A DNA stretch of 48,145 nucleotides. Source: Gammaproteobacteria bacterium. GTDB taxonomy: Bacteria > Pseudomonadota > Gammaproteobacteria > Ga0077536. The stretch covers positions 1 to 48,145 of the forward strand of contig JAIEQK010000022.1 of the NCBI GenBank assembly GCA_019747795.1. Direction: 5' to 3'. Each line of letters begins with the position of its first letter. The stretch's first letter is position 1. The position numbers were made by a program, and so were the translations under genes. Below are positions 20,623-29,056 of this stretch, piece by piece. A model generated the notes under the pieces. It was not told where the DNA came from, made no database searches, and saw nothing but the letters and a program-made list of their open reading frames with translations.

Positions 20623-21054
20623 ATGGACATGGTCACCCGAAACGCTCCCGAGAGCCGCGAAGGAATCGCGGCGCTGCTGCAGCGTTTCGGCATCTCGCCG
20701 ACGCCCCAGCGCCTGCAGGTCGCCAGCCTGCTGCTGGAGCGGCACCAGCACCTGTCGGCTGACCAGGTCCTGCTCCGCCTGCAGGAGAACGATGCCCAGG
20801 TGTCCAAGGCCACCGTCTACAACACCCTGGGGCTGTTCGCCGAGCGCGGCCTGGTCCGCGAAGTCATGGTCGACGCCACCAAGGTGTTCTACGACTCGAA
20901 CACCGTTCCTCACCACCACTTCTTCAATATCGACGATGGCACCCTGACCGACGTCCCCGCCGGCGCGGTGGTCATCGACCATCTGCCCGACGCCCCGGCC
21001 GGCACCCGCACCGACACCGTCGACATCGTCATCCGCGTCCGCAACCAGGGCTGA
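20623..21054 (+). CDS. Fur-family transcriptional regulator
   Basis: 143 residues. The N-terminal winged helix has TPQRLQVASLLLERHQHLSADQ and the recognition-helix block VSKATVYNTLGLFAERGLV. The dimerisation/metal domain has DSNTVPHHHF with three histidines (97-99), as in Fur. The C-terminal CxxC structural zinc sites of PerR and Zur are absent; classical Fur and Irr-like proteins can also lack them. It could be Fur itself or an Irr-like heme/iron sensor. Two ATG codons (20623, 20629) compete; the first is immediately downstream of a promoter. A Fur-box-like palindrome precedes it. Confidence 0.88.
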   Translation: MDMVTRNAPESREGIAALLQRFGISPTPQRLQVASLLLERHQHLSADQVLLRLQENDAQVSKATVYNTLGLFAERGLVREVMVDATKVFYDSNTVPHHHFFNIDDGTLTDVPAGAVVIDHLPDAPAGTRTDTVDIVIRVRNQG

Positions 21055-21165
21055 AACCGCCGCCCCGTTCGATTGACGCAGGCGTGCCGCATTGCGATGA
21101 TTGCGCCCCCGCCGGGCAGCCCTCGTCCGGCAGCGGCGCGCCGTTCCAGGCCTGCCGTGCTCCAT

Positions 21166-21241
<76 letters not shown>

Positions 21242-21782
21242 TCGCCCCATCCGGCAACAGCACCATCAGCTCTTCCTTTACCGTCCCTCAACCAGTAGCG
21301 CGATCACGCCTTCCGAGGACGTCCACGGGCAGCACCATCTCTTTCGGCTACCGCTCTCGCACTCCTTATGCAGCCGCGTCGCGATCTTGATGGCAATTGC
21401 TTGCAACTCCCCCCTGTCGAGCGGCGGGACCTTACGTCATTGAGTCTAGCCTTCGTTCGAGCGAAGGGCAGGAACGAGAGCCTCCTGTCGGCCATTCTCT
21501 AGGCGAGGTCACTACGGCAGCGCGTTCACTCACCTGACCATGGGTTACGCCGCCACCCCCCGATCGCAAAGATTTGACCACACAAGATATAAGCATTAGG
21601 GTCTCGGACAGTGTCCTGGCAAGTGGCCGTGTGGGTGATGGCGTGAAGCGTACTCAGCTCCCCGGGAAGCGGCGTCCTCCGGACGACGCAAGCGAATCGC
21701 CGACTTCGGTCCCCCCGACTTCCCCTGTCCCCAAACAGCCGCTGGCTACACCCCGAGGCGCTCGCCTCGAGAACTCGTAAGC
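21242..21782. other. Intergenic stretch after tRNA-Thr
   Basis: About 540 bases with no supported gene. It should contain the promoter of the bacteriophytochrome gene. A short GTCC-TCC-GGAC hairpin inside GCGTC/GACGC arms is at about 21672-21689. Base composition becomes less GC-rich here than in the core genes to the left, in keeping with the start of accessory DNA. Confidence 0.5.
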
Positions 21783-23951
21783 GTGAGCGACATCGTCCCC
21801 CTGTTCGCACACGCGGGTCTCGATACCTGCGACCGCGAGCCAATACATATTCCAGGTTCGATCCAGCCCCACGGCGTCCTGCTAGTGGTCGAGCGCGACG
21901 ATTTCACCATCAGGGAATATGCGGGAGACATACGTTTCGTTCTCGGTATCGATCCCGGCAGGCTGAGACAGATGTCTCTGGCCTCACTTTTCGATCAGGC
22001 TGTCGTGCTCCAAACCGCCCGGCACGTTCGTGACTCCACGAAAGTGGTGATGCCCTCGATTATCCTGAACGTGGGGTGCACCACTGGCAGTCTGCCGCTT
22101 GACCTCACGATCCACGCCCGCGATCGTCGCGTGGTCGTAGAAATCGAACCAGCGCGCAGAAGCCTCTCAATCCAGGGCGATCCGCTGGCCCGAGTCACGA
22201 ACATGATTTCCGAGCTGGCTGAGGCTGTGGACGTCGAATCCTCCTGCGCAATCGCAGCCCGAACGGCGAGGGCTCTGTTCGGGTTTGATCGAGCAAGCGT
22301 ATACCAATTCCAAAGCGACCAATCCGGAAGAGTAATCGCGGAAGATGCTGCCGAGGGTGTCGAGGGATTTCTGGACCTGCATTTTCCTGCCTCGGATATC
22401 CCGGCCCAGGCGCGAGAGATGTACCGTCGCACCTGGCTGAGAGTCATTCCCGACATCGATTACACGCCCGCGCCCTTGATTGCCTGTCCCGGTGTGACCG
22501 TTGATGAACCGCTGGATATGACTTGCTGCAGTCTTCGCAGCGTTTCCCCTATCCACCTCGAGTATCTCCGTAACATGGGTGTGACGGCGTCGGCGTCGTT
22601 ATCAATCGTGATTCGGGGCCAGTTGTGGGGGTTAATTGCATGCCACAACTACTCCCCTCGTTACGTCGCTACAGATCTGCGCGCTGCCGGTGAACTATAT
22701 GCCCAAATTTTTTCGCTCCATCTTGCAGCGACGCTAGAGACTGATACGGCGCGCCGAAGAATCGCACCACGCGCTGCGCAAGTCGCTCTTGCGAATAGCG
22801 TGCCCCTTGCCTCCGATATCGCATCGGCACTGGTCGAAGGGGAAGTCACAGTGCGAGATCTAATCTCCGCGGGCGGAGTAGCAGTGCTGCAAGACAAACG
22901 TGTTCTGACCCTTGGCGAAACACCTCCCGCGCATTTCATTTTGGCTTTGAGTGACTGGCTCGATGGCTCTGGCAGCACGGTTTTTTCCTCGAATCGCCTG
23001 CCTGCAGACTTTCCTCCGGCTGCCGAGTTCAGTGCGATTGCCAGCGGCCTGCTCGCAGTGGCCGTGTCGCGGGAGCCGTCAAATTACGTGATGTGGTTTC
23101 GGCCGGAACTGGCGCGCACCGTCAAATGGGCGGGTAATCCGCATAAGCTTGTAGACATTGGTGTGCACGGCATACGGTTAACGCCGCGCAAGTCATTCGA
23201 AGCTTGGCAAGAGGAAGTCCGCGGCTTTTCATCGCCCTGGGACGAAGTGGACGTTGCTTCCGCGACTGCATTTCGGCTGTGGCTGCTCGAAACGGTCATG
23301 AAGCAAATGGAAGAGGCGCGTCGCGAACGTGAGGCGCAATATTCCCGTCAGAACGTTCTGATGGCCGAACTCGACCATCGCGTCAAAAACTCGCTAATGA
23401 CCATACAAACATTGGCGAGACATGGTGAGTCCAACGCGAGATCCTTGAGCGAATACGTGGACGATCTCGAGCGTCGCATCATCGCAATGGGCAGGGCGCA
23501 CGCCGTACTAGCCGAAGACAAATGGGATGGGGCGTCGCTTCATTCCCTTTTCTCGACGGCATTGCGAGGACATGTTGAAGCGGGCAGCCCGCAGATCGAA
23601 CTGTCAGGCCCCGACTGTCGCCTGTCGGTCGCCGCGACCATGACGCTGGCAATGGTCATCCACGAACTGATGACTAATGCAGAGAGATACGGAGCACTTT
23701 CACTGCCCGGAGGACGGGTGGGTCTGAAGTGGTCCGCAAGCAAAGAAGACCATTCTCTTGTCATTCGGTGGAAAGAGCGCGATGGGCCGCCCGTGGCCGA
23801 GCCGATTCGACGTGGCTTCGGTGCGATGATCATCGAGCGAAGTCTGGCTTATGAACTGCAAGGCAGCAGCGAACTCATGTTCGAACGCGACGGGGTCGCC
23901 TGCACGATGGTCATCCCAAACCGCCATCTAACATCAATTTCAATGGAGTGA
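21783..23951 (+). CDS. Bacteriophytochrome with HWE/HisKA_2-type histidine kinase
   Basis: 722 residues: PAS-GAF-PHY photosensory core plus kinase. The biliverdin-binding Cys16 lies in DTCDREPIHIPG, followed by the IQPHG block. GAF marks are PASDIP (202-207), DIDYTPAPL, His258 in SVSPIHLEYLRNMG and His288 in ACHNYSPRY. The PHY tongue has KWAGNPHK and PRKSFEAWQEEV (468-479). The kinase has a phospho-acceptor His532 in ELDHRVKNSL and an N-box HELMTNAERYGALS (627-640), the HWE/HisKA_2 form. It should sense red/far-red light. The start is a GTG at 21783 just after an in-frame stop. The partner response regulator follows by seven bases. No heme oxygenase gene is nearby. Confidence 0.92.
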   Translation: MSDIVPLFAHAGLDTCDREPIHIPGSIQPHGVLLVVERDDFTIREYAGDIRFVLGIDPGRLRQMSLASLFDQAVVLQTARHVRDSTKVVMPSIILNVGCTTGSLPLDLTIHARDRRVVVEIEPARRSLSIQGDPLARVTNMISELAEAVDVESSCAIAARTARALFGFDRASVYQFQSDQSGRVIAEDAAEGVEGFLDLHFPASDIPAQAREMYRRTWLRVIPDIDYTPAPLIACPGVTVDEPLDMTCCSLRSVSPIHLEYLRNMGVTASASLSIVIRGQLWGLIACHNYSPRYVATDLRAAGELYAQIFSLHLAATLETDTARRRIAPRAAQVALANSVPLASDIASALVEGEVTVRDLISAGGVAVLQDKRVLTLGETPPAHFILALSDWLDGSGSTVFSSNRLPADFPPAAEFSAIASGLLAVAVSREPSNYVMWFRPELARTVKWAGNPHKLVDIGVHGIRLTPRKSFEAWQEEVRGFSSPWDEVDVASATAFRLWLLETVMKQMEEARREREAQYSRQNVLMAELDHRVKNSLMTIQTLARHGESNARSLSEYVDDLERRIIAMGRAHAVLAEDKWDGASLHSLFSTALRGHVEAGSPQIELSGPDCRLSVAATMTLAMVIHELMTNAERYGALSLPGGRVGLKWSASKEDHSLVIRWKERDGPPVAEPIRRGFGAMIIERSLAYELQGSSELMFERDGVACTMVIPNRHLTSISME

Positions 23952-23958
23952 ATTGGCA

Positions 23959-24351
23959 ATGCCGCGCCCACGCGTACTCATCGTTGAAGACACGTTGCTC
24001 GTCGCCCGATTTCTGGAGGAGGTATGCGAGGCGCTTGCGCTGCAGGTGGTCGGGCCGGCAGGAACTGTCCAGGGTGGACTTGCATTGGCACGCGAGGCAG
24101 CTATCGACCTCGCGATACTGGACATAAACTTGCACGACGAACTGGTGTTCCCGGTGGCCGACGCTCTCGTTGCGCGTGGCATCCCGTTCTTCTTTTCATC
24201 CGGTTACACCGCTAAGGCGATGATTCCCGAGCGCTTTGTAGATCAGGAGCTTTTGTCCAAACCCTACGAAGTCGATGCGCTGATGGTCATGGTCAAGCGG
24301 ACGCTGGCGAGAATTTCTCCGGTGCAGGCCGCCTCATCCGGAGAAAGCTGA
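23959..24351 (+). CDS. Single-domain response regulator paired with the bacteriophytochrome
   Basis: 130 residues, one receiver domain and no output domain. Acidic residues in LIVEDTLL and the phospho-acceptor Asp55 in AILDINLHDE are present, as are the SSGYT switch region and Lys in LLSKPYE. It starts seven bases after the kinase stop; GGAG at 23945 favours the ATG at 23959 over the TTG at 23953. Stand-alone receivers commonly serve HWE-type phytochrome kinases, passing phosphate on or acting as a sink. The output is unknown. Confidence 0.88.
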   Translation: MPRPRVLIVEDTLLVARFLEEVCEALALQVVGPAGTVQGGLALAREAAIDLAILDINLHDELVFPVADALVARGIPFFFSSGYTAKAMIPERFVDQELLSKPYEVDALMVMVKRTLARISPVQAASSGES

Positions 24352-24828
24352 GCGGAATCCTGCGACCTCCGTCGGCAGAGCCGCGTCGATGACACTATCG
24401 CTCATCGAGTTTTCGTAGACCGTTGCGTTCTCTAAATCAAGCTGGAACATCAGAACCGCGTTCAATGTGTCGGCGATGCCGACGCCGCAGTGGATGCTCA
24501 TACGCTCGTGCTTTTTGGACGCGGTGCCATGGACGGGAATATTCCGTCTAACTTCTCCTCCGACCGAGAAGTGCCGGGCACCAGGGACGCCCGGATGGGT
24601 CGTTGGCGTAGTGCAGGCGTGCGGCGCCGTGCAGAAATCGCCGGAAAGCATCCTCTTGATGCTCCCGCATGCGGTCTGTACGGATGTCGACGGGCAGGAA
24701 TGAAGTTCTCCTCCGGACCTGCCGAACCGGTTTACTTGGCCGACACGAGGGGCGGCCCTGGAACTTGGCGCCGAGCGTTCGCCCTGGCACAGCCACCGCC
24801 ACCAAATGGCGTGGAGGCACGCGATGAT
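24352..24828. other. Intergenic stretch, no supported gene
   Basis: About 480 bases. Several short open frames exist on both strands (for example minus 24334-24651, with MSIHCGVGIADTLNAVLMF), but none has a recognisable domain, a good ribosome site or conserved neighbours. It may hold gene debris. Confidence 0.4.
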
Positions 24829-25229
24829 TCAGCCGTGGCCAAATACTTTGGTGACGAGTTCACTGTCCAGATATTCGCGCACGTTCTGAATCTTGCCCGC
24901 CTCGACATCAAAAGCCAGGCAATAGTCGTTGTTGTAGTCGAGCCCGGACTTGGAACGCGCCTGGCCTTTACCCTCTACGATGACATGGCCACCATCGGCA
25001 ACGATTGATTTCACATGGAGCTTGATGCCGTCTTCTAGCATCTCGCCGATGACGGTAAACAGTCCAGTCATCAATTCGTCTTTGCCCTTGAAAGTGCCCG
25101 CAAAGCGATGGCTGCCAAAAAAAATGTCCATGAAACGTCATCGGCTAAGGTGCTCAGTAACTTCTCCGCATCGCTGTTGGCGATGGCTTCAATCAGTTCC
25201 TCGACGATTTCTGTGCTGGATGGGCTCAT
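24829..25229 (-). pseudogene. SnoaL-like (NTF2-fold) protein, frameshifted at an A8/T8 tract
   Basis: Reading from ATG 25229 gives about 37 residues beginning MSPSSTEIVEELIEAIANSD and ending DDVSWTFF. The frame then shifts at eight T (plus-strand A 25117-25124), and the rest continues in another frame (GSHRFAGTFKGKDEL to TKVFGHG). Joined, it is about 133 residues, matching the 135-residue SnoaL-like proteins at 26312 and 45528 and the NTF2 fold. Without the shift the first frame ends after about 18 further residues. It is divergent from the metallo-hydrolase at 25494. Possible explanations are a real pseudogene, slippage at the homopolymer, or a sequencing error. Confidence 0.65.
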
Positions 25230-25400
25230 GGGCTTTTCTCTTGAAATGTTCGTAGGGGATCAGAGTCCCTCGACCGCCAAGGGGCCGGGTTGCGGGTCTT
25301 TAGGCAGAATAGCAGGCAAGCACTGGAGTCGCAGTCTTCAGCCGTCTTGGCCGCTCCCTTGCCGTTGTGTTTCTGGACCGACGTCCTTGGTCCACACCTA

Positions 25401-25430
25401 TTGGCCCAATGTTCGCTCAGATTGACCCGC
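25401..25430 (+). promoter_or_regulatory. Direct-repeat operator, copy A
   Basis: Half-sites TTGGCCCAA (25401-25409) and TTGACCCGC (25422-25430) are 21 bases apart, with GCTCA at the centre of the element. It lies 64 bases upstream of the metallo-hydrolase start and in the divergent gap with the frameshifted SnoaL-like gene. Confidence 0.6.
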
Positions 25431-25493
25431 CTCAGTCTGTTCCGCGTCCGACTGGGAAACTACGATGCGATTCCCATTCGAAAAGGCTTTGCC

Positions 25494-26264
25494 GTGAAAA
25501 TCCGTCAGATCAGAAACGCCACGCTTGTCATCGACTACGGCGGTAAGCGGTTCCTTACCGATCCATGGTTTGGCCCCAAGGGCGATTTCCCAGGCTTCGA
25601 AGGCACTCCCAATAGTCATCTCCGCAATCCGACGGTCGATCTCCCGGTGGCGGTCGAGGACCTTCTGGATGTGGATGCCGTGCTCCTGACCCACGTTCAC
25701 CCGGACCACTGGGACGACCATGCGGCCCGCGCCTTGCCCAAGAACATTCCATTCTTTGTGCAACATGGCGGTGACCGCGAAATCATCCGGGCGGCCGGCT
25801 TCACGGACATCCGTGTGCTCACGGGCAACCCACTATTCGAGGGCGTCAAGATCATCAAGACGCCGGGACAACACGGATCCGATGAGTGCGTTACCGCCAT
25901 CTACGACCTCCTCGGCGAAGTGTGCGGGGTGATTCTCAAGCATGCTTCAGAACCGACCCTTTACCTCGCGGGAGATACGGTCTTCAACGACTATGTCGCC
26001 GGCAATCTCCAGAGCTTTTCGCCTGATGTCATTGTGCTCAACTGCTGTGATGCGCAGGTGACAGGTTTAGGGTCGATCATCATGAACGAGGAAGATGTTC
26101 GGGAAGTGTATCGACGGTTGCCGAACGCCCGCATCGTGGCCAGCCATATGGAAGCCGTGAACCACGCGACGCTCACCCGCGCAGAGCTTCGTGAGTACCT
26201 GGCCGACAATGCAATGACCGACCGTGTGTTGGTGCCCGAAGATGGCGAGACCTGCGCCCTGTAG
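25494..26264 (+). CDS. Metallo-beta-lactamase-fold hydrolase (UlaG-like), module copy 1
   Basis: 256 residues from a GTG start. The metal-binding HxHxDH signature is H67-V-H69-P-D71-H72 in THVHPDHWDDH. Other ligands fit TPGQHGSDE, LAGDTVFNDY and the late ASHMEAVNH. The N-terminal MKIRQIRNATLVIDYGGKRFLTDPW is the UlaG-like type that acts on small ring or ester substrates; the true substrate is unknown. The GTG at 25494 is chosen because the paralogue at 44257-45078 begins with the same MKIRQIR from an ATG. It is followed after 47 bases by a SnoaL-like gene, so the two are probably one operon under operator copy A. Confidence 0.87.
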   Translation: MKIRQIRNATLVIDYGGKRFLTDPWFGPKGDFPGFEGTPNSHLRNPTVDLPVAVEDLLDVDAVLLTHVHPDHWDDHAARALPKNIPFFVQHGGDREIIRAAGFTDIRVLTGNPLFEGVKIIKTPGQHGSDECVTAIYDLLGEVCGVILKHASEPTLYLAGDTVFNDYVAGNLQSFSPDVIVLNCCDAQVTGLGSIIMNEEDVREVYRRLPNARIVASHMEAVNHATLTRAELREYLADNAMTDRVLVPEDGETCAL

Positions 26265-26311
26265 TTACCGGCCGAAGCGACGACCTCGCGCCCTCATAGG
26301 AGCACAAGAGA

Positions 26312-26719
26312 ATGTCTATTGAAGCGAACAAACAACTGGTACGGCAGTTCTACTCTGCGATCGAAAAGGGTGATTTCGACGCACTGCACGACATGGTGCA
26401 CGAGGACTTCGTGTTCTACAGCCAGATTGACACGCCCAAGCCCGGCGTGCAGGGGTTGGTGGAATCCGAAAAGCCCAGTTTCGACGCCTTCGAGAGCTTT
26501 ATCTTCCCCATCGATCAGCTCATTGCAGAAGGCGACAAAGTGGTGGCTTACATGCGCTTCGAGGGTAAGGGCTATCGAACGGCGAGTTTCGGTGTAGAAC
26601 CGCGCGGACAGGATGTCCGCATTTCGTTGATGATGCTGCTGACGTTCAAGGATGGCAAAATCATCGAGAAGCGCGCGCACTTCGATACCGGGGATGTCTT
26701 ACGACAGCTTAATGCCTGA
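26312..26719 (+). CDS. SnoaL-like (NTF2-fold) protein, module copy 1
   Basis: 135 residues with a cone-shaped NTF2/SnoaL-like fold: helix NKQLVRQFYSAIEKGDFDALHDMVHEDF, then alternating strands ending DGKIIEKRAHFDTGDVLRQL. Family members include ketosteroid-isomerase-like enzymes, polyketide cyclases and many orphan proteins. GGAG precedes the ATG at 26312. It is nearly collinear with the protein at 45528-45935 (same length; most residues shared by eye). It is downstream of the metallo-hydrolase in an apparent operon and converges on the regulator gene. Confidence 0.85.
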   Translation: MSIEANKQLVRQFYSAIEKGDFDALHDMVHEDFVFYSQIDTPKPGVQGLVESEKPSFDAFESFIFPIDQLIAEGDKVVAYMRFEGKGYRTASFGVEPRGQDVRISLMMLLTFKDGKIIEKRAHFDTGDVLRQLNA

Positions 26720-26738
26720 GATTCGGAGCCGGGCCGCT

Positions 26739-27788
26739 TCAGAGGGGGCCGTGGGTCACCCGGCGACTTAAACCCAGCTGCGCTTCGCGCTGGATTGAGG
26801 CATGGCGGGACGGAATCGGCGCCTTGTCGATGGCGCCGAATCGTTCCCGCCAAATGGTGGGGGACACGCCCAGGACAGCGCGAAAGTGCATGCGCATGGC
26901 GGCGACTGAACCAAAGCCCGCCGTATCGGCAATGGTCTCAATTGATTCGTCGGACGATTCCAATAGCCGCTGGCTGTAGAGCAGCCGCTCTTTCAACAGC
27001 CAAGCCGCTGGGCTTGTACCTGTCACGGCCTTGAAATGACGCGTGAAGCTGCGGCGACTCTTGCTCGCCTCCGCAGCCAGCGTGTCCACGCTATGCGGTT
27101 CGTGCAGACGCGTGCGCACGGAGTTCATCAATTCGGTGATCCGGCAGTCCCCGGCGGCGGCGGGTAGAGGCTGGTCGATGAACTGCGACTGCCCCCCGTC
27201 GCGATGAGGAGCAAAGACCAGCCGTCTCGCAGTCCTGTTGGCCTCAATGGCGTCTAATCGCGTGCGGAGCATGTGCAGGCAGACGTCCAGGCTGGCAGCG
27301 GTACCCGCCGAGGTGAGCACATTGTTGTGCTCGACGTACAGGACGTCCGGGTCAATGTCTATATTCGGAAAACGTGCGGCTATGCGGTCGGCGAATTCCC
27401 AGTGGGTCGTGGCACGCCCACCATCCAGCAGTCCCGCCGCTGCGAGAACATAGGTGCCGAGGCACAGGCCCACTATCTGGGCCCCCCGGTCGTTAGCGCG
27501 CCGCAACGCCGACAGGAGACGCGCCGGCGGAGCATCGAGGGCGTCCCGCCACCCCGGCATGATCACCACATCAGCCTTGTCGATGGCACTCAAAGGCGCC
27601 AGATTGGTGAGGCCAAATCCAGAGGACGTCTTGATCCGCCCCGACTCGCCCGCGCAGACGGTGATCTCGAAGCGTGATGCGTCCTGGTCTGACGCCGCAA
27701 AGACAATGCATGGCACGGAGAGATGGAAAGGAATGACTTGCTGGAAAGCCACGACGACGATGGAACAGCGGACGCATTCTGAAGTCAT
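26739..27788 (-). CDS. GlxA-type AraC-family regulator with DJ-1/PfpI domain, module copy 1
   Basis: 349 residues. The N-terminal class-I glutamine-amidotransferase-like domain (about 1-190) has VIMPGWRD, LCLGTYVLAAAGLLDGG with the DJ-1 nucleophile-position cysteine, and ATTHWEF. The C-terminal AraC domain (about 225-320) has two helix-turn-helix motifs: SVDTLAAEASKSRRSFTRHFK and IETIADTAGFGSVAAMRMHFR. Such proteins bind direct repeats about two helical turns apart. An element of exactly that type (copy B) lies 108 bases upstream. The inducer is unknown. Its close paralogue is at 45939-47003. Confidence 0.9.
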   Translation of the reverse strand: MTSECVRCSIVVVAFQQVIPFHLSVPCIVFAASDQDASRFEITVCAGESGRIKTSSGFGLTNLAPLSAIDKADVVIMPGWRDALDAPPARLLSALRRANDRGAQIVGLCLGTYVLAAAGLLDGGRATTHWEFADRIAARFPNIDIDPDVLYVEHNNVLTSAGTAASLDVCLHMLRTRLDAIEANRTARRLVFAPHRDGGQSQFIDQPLPAAAGDCRITELMNSVRTRLHEPHSVDTLAAEASKSRRSFTRHFKAVTGTSPAAWLLKERLLYSQRLLESSDESIETIADTAGFGSVAAMRMHFRAVLGVSPTIWRERFGAIDKAPIPSRHASIQREAQLGLSRRVTHGPL

Positions 27789-27895
27789 GGGCTTGCCAGC
27801 GGTCGACTTGCTAGTGGCCTAAGACTACCCCGAATCTCGATTTGGGCCAACGGAAGTCAGGCGGGTGAGGTGCTGTCGTCCTCGCTGGGAATGAA

Positions 27896-27925
27896 TTGGC
27901 CTGAATGTTACGCGGTGTGGCCCGA
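27896..27925 (+). promoter_or_regulatory. Direct-repeat operator, copy B
   Basis: Half-sites TTGGCCTGA (27896-27904) and GTGGCCCGA (27917-27925), 21 bases apart, with ACGCG at the centre. It lies 108 bases upstream of the first GlxA-type regulator, the same distance as copy F from the second. A single half-site TTGGCCCAA on the minus strand at 27842-27850 is also shared by both promoters. Confidence 0.62.
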
Positions 27926-28038
27926 TTGCAAGGCCTGCCGACACCTATTGGCAGATGCAGATGGTCGTGTTGCGTGAATTGTCTGCGCAGCGGTGTGCGA
28001 CTGCTGGCGTCGTCAGCGGTTACAGTCACGGCCCCATA

Positions 28039-28068
28039 CTGGCCCGATGTGGACGTCAATTGTCCCGA
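28039..28068 (+). promoter_or_regulatory. Direct-repeat operator, copy C
   Basis: Half-sites CTGGCCCGA (28039-28047) and TTGTCCCGA (28060-28068), 21 bases apart, with ACGTC at the centre. It is in the gap between the regulator (27788) and the cupin (28628). Confidence 0.55.
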
Positions 28069-28512
28069 CGGATACTTCGGGGGCCGCGAATAGCCTCCGA
28101 CGATTCCTCTGAACCCATTTGCCCGCGCGTTCTTTCGCGGCGTGTCGTGCCACAGCTTCGACAGTCTGAGGTGGCGAGACTCGGCAAGTCGGCTCCACGC
28201 GTTGCTGCCAGGAGGCGATTCAGGTCATTCCATCAGGGGCCTTTGTGTCCCACACGGCTTCAGCGAGTCGTCGTACTACCATCGAGAGGTTGAACGAGAG
28301 GGCGTGCGGTGAATGCCATAACGCACCCTGGTTTCTCATCCGGCTGCGCGCCCGAGCGACAGTACAGACTCGGCGTCGCGCAGGCAACGACGCCACTTCG
28401 GGACAACTGCACGACGGCCCGAGCACCGTTCTGCTCGTGTTCCGCACCGCCCGTGAGTTCTGTGCGTCGGTCCTTCGTTTACATTGGCCTTCCAGGGCTT
28501 CCATAAGCATGA

Positions 28513-28542
28513 CTGGCCCAGAGCTGGCGCAAGTTGGCCCGA
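28513..28542 (+). promoter_or_regulatory. Direct-repeat operator, copy D
   Basis: Half-sites CTGGCCCAG (28513-28521) and TTGGCCCGA (28534-28542), 21 bases apart, with GCGCA at the centre. It lies 85 bases before the chosen cupin start, a position suited to activation. Confidence 0.55.
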
Positions 28543-28627
28543 CCGCGGCGTAAGGTGCCATCGCTCTAGAGCTAACATGGATAGGACGCCGCAGCGCGGC
28601 ATCGGATTCCGCATGGGGGCAAACTCG

Positions 28628-29002
28628 ATGATCGACAATGGGGCAATTGTCGAATTCCCGAATCCGGGTGTTCGATTGATCGATGAGGCGGAGGGGTTCG
28701 TCGCCTGGGAAGGGACTTTCGAGCCCGGTACCGCCACCTGCCCGCACCGCCACCTGCGCGACTACATCGCGTTTTTTCCGGAAGGTGGTGAGCTCACGCT
28801 GCACCACGTTGCAGGCGAGGTAGAGGAGTACGCCGTGTTGAGCGGTGGCATGACTCCCCTGCCGTCCGCTACCGGCGGTGCCCGTTTTGCCATCGCGCCA
28901 GGGACCGCCATTCGTTCACGAGTCCCTCAGGATGGGACCGCGCACGTGGCATTGAACGAAGGCGCAAAGCCGCTGCAGATGGTGTTGGTTGAGTTCAAGT
29001 AG
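28628..29002 (+). CDS. Cupin-domain protein
   Basis: 124 residues from ATG 28628, which has GGGGG nine bases upstream; ATGs at 28613 and 28577 are alternatives. The sequence fits one cupin barrel: TCPHRHLRDYIAFFPEGGELTLHH is a plausible first metal motif with histidines and a glutamate, and the later segment has GTAHVALNEG. No specific enzyme family is recognised; small cupins serve as dioxygenases, isomerases or sensors. It is followed after 54 bases by an amidohydrolase on the same strand, so an operon under operator copy D is likely. Confidence 0.6.
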   Translation: MIDNGAIVEFPNPGVRLIDEAEGFVAWEGTFEPGTATCPHRHLRDYIAFFPEGGELTLHHVAGEVEEYAVLSGGMTPLPSATGGARFAIAPGTAIRSRVPQDGTAHVALNEGAKPLQMVLVEFK

Positions 29003-29056
29003 CGCACGGCACGACCTTCCGGCACCAACGCAGAATATTCAGAGATTACTGCCAAC

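Larger units (their letters stand above)
27926..28627. other. Long intergenic stretch with two operator copies
   Basis: About 700 bases between the divergent regulator and cupin genes. Apart from operator copies C and D, I see no supported gene; the open frames on both strands have no recognised family and no shared context. Confidence 0.45.

Noticed and set aside
24334..24651. A 105-residue minus-strand frame after the response regulator
   Set aside because: No ribosome site or family, and it overlaps the end of the response regulator gene; it may be debris.
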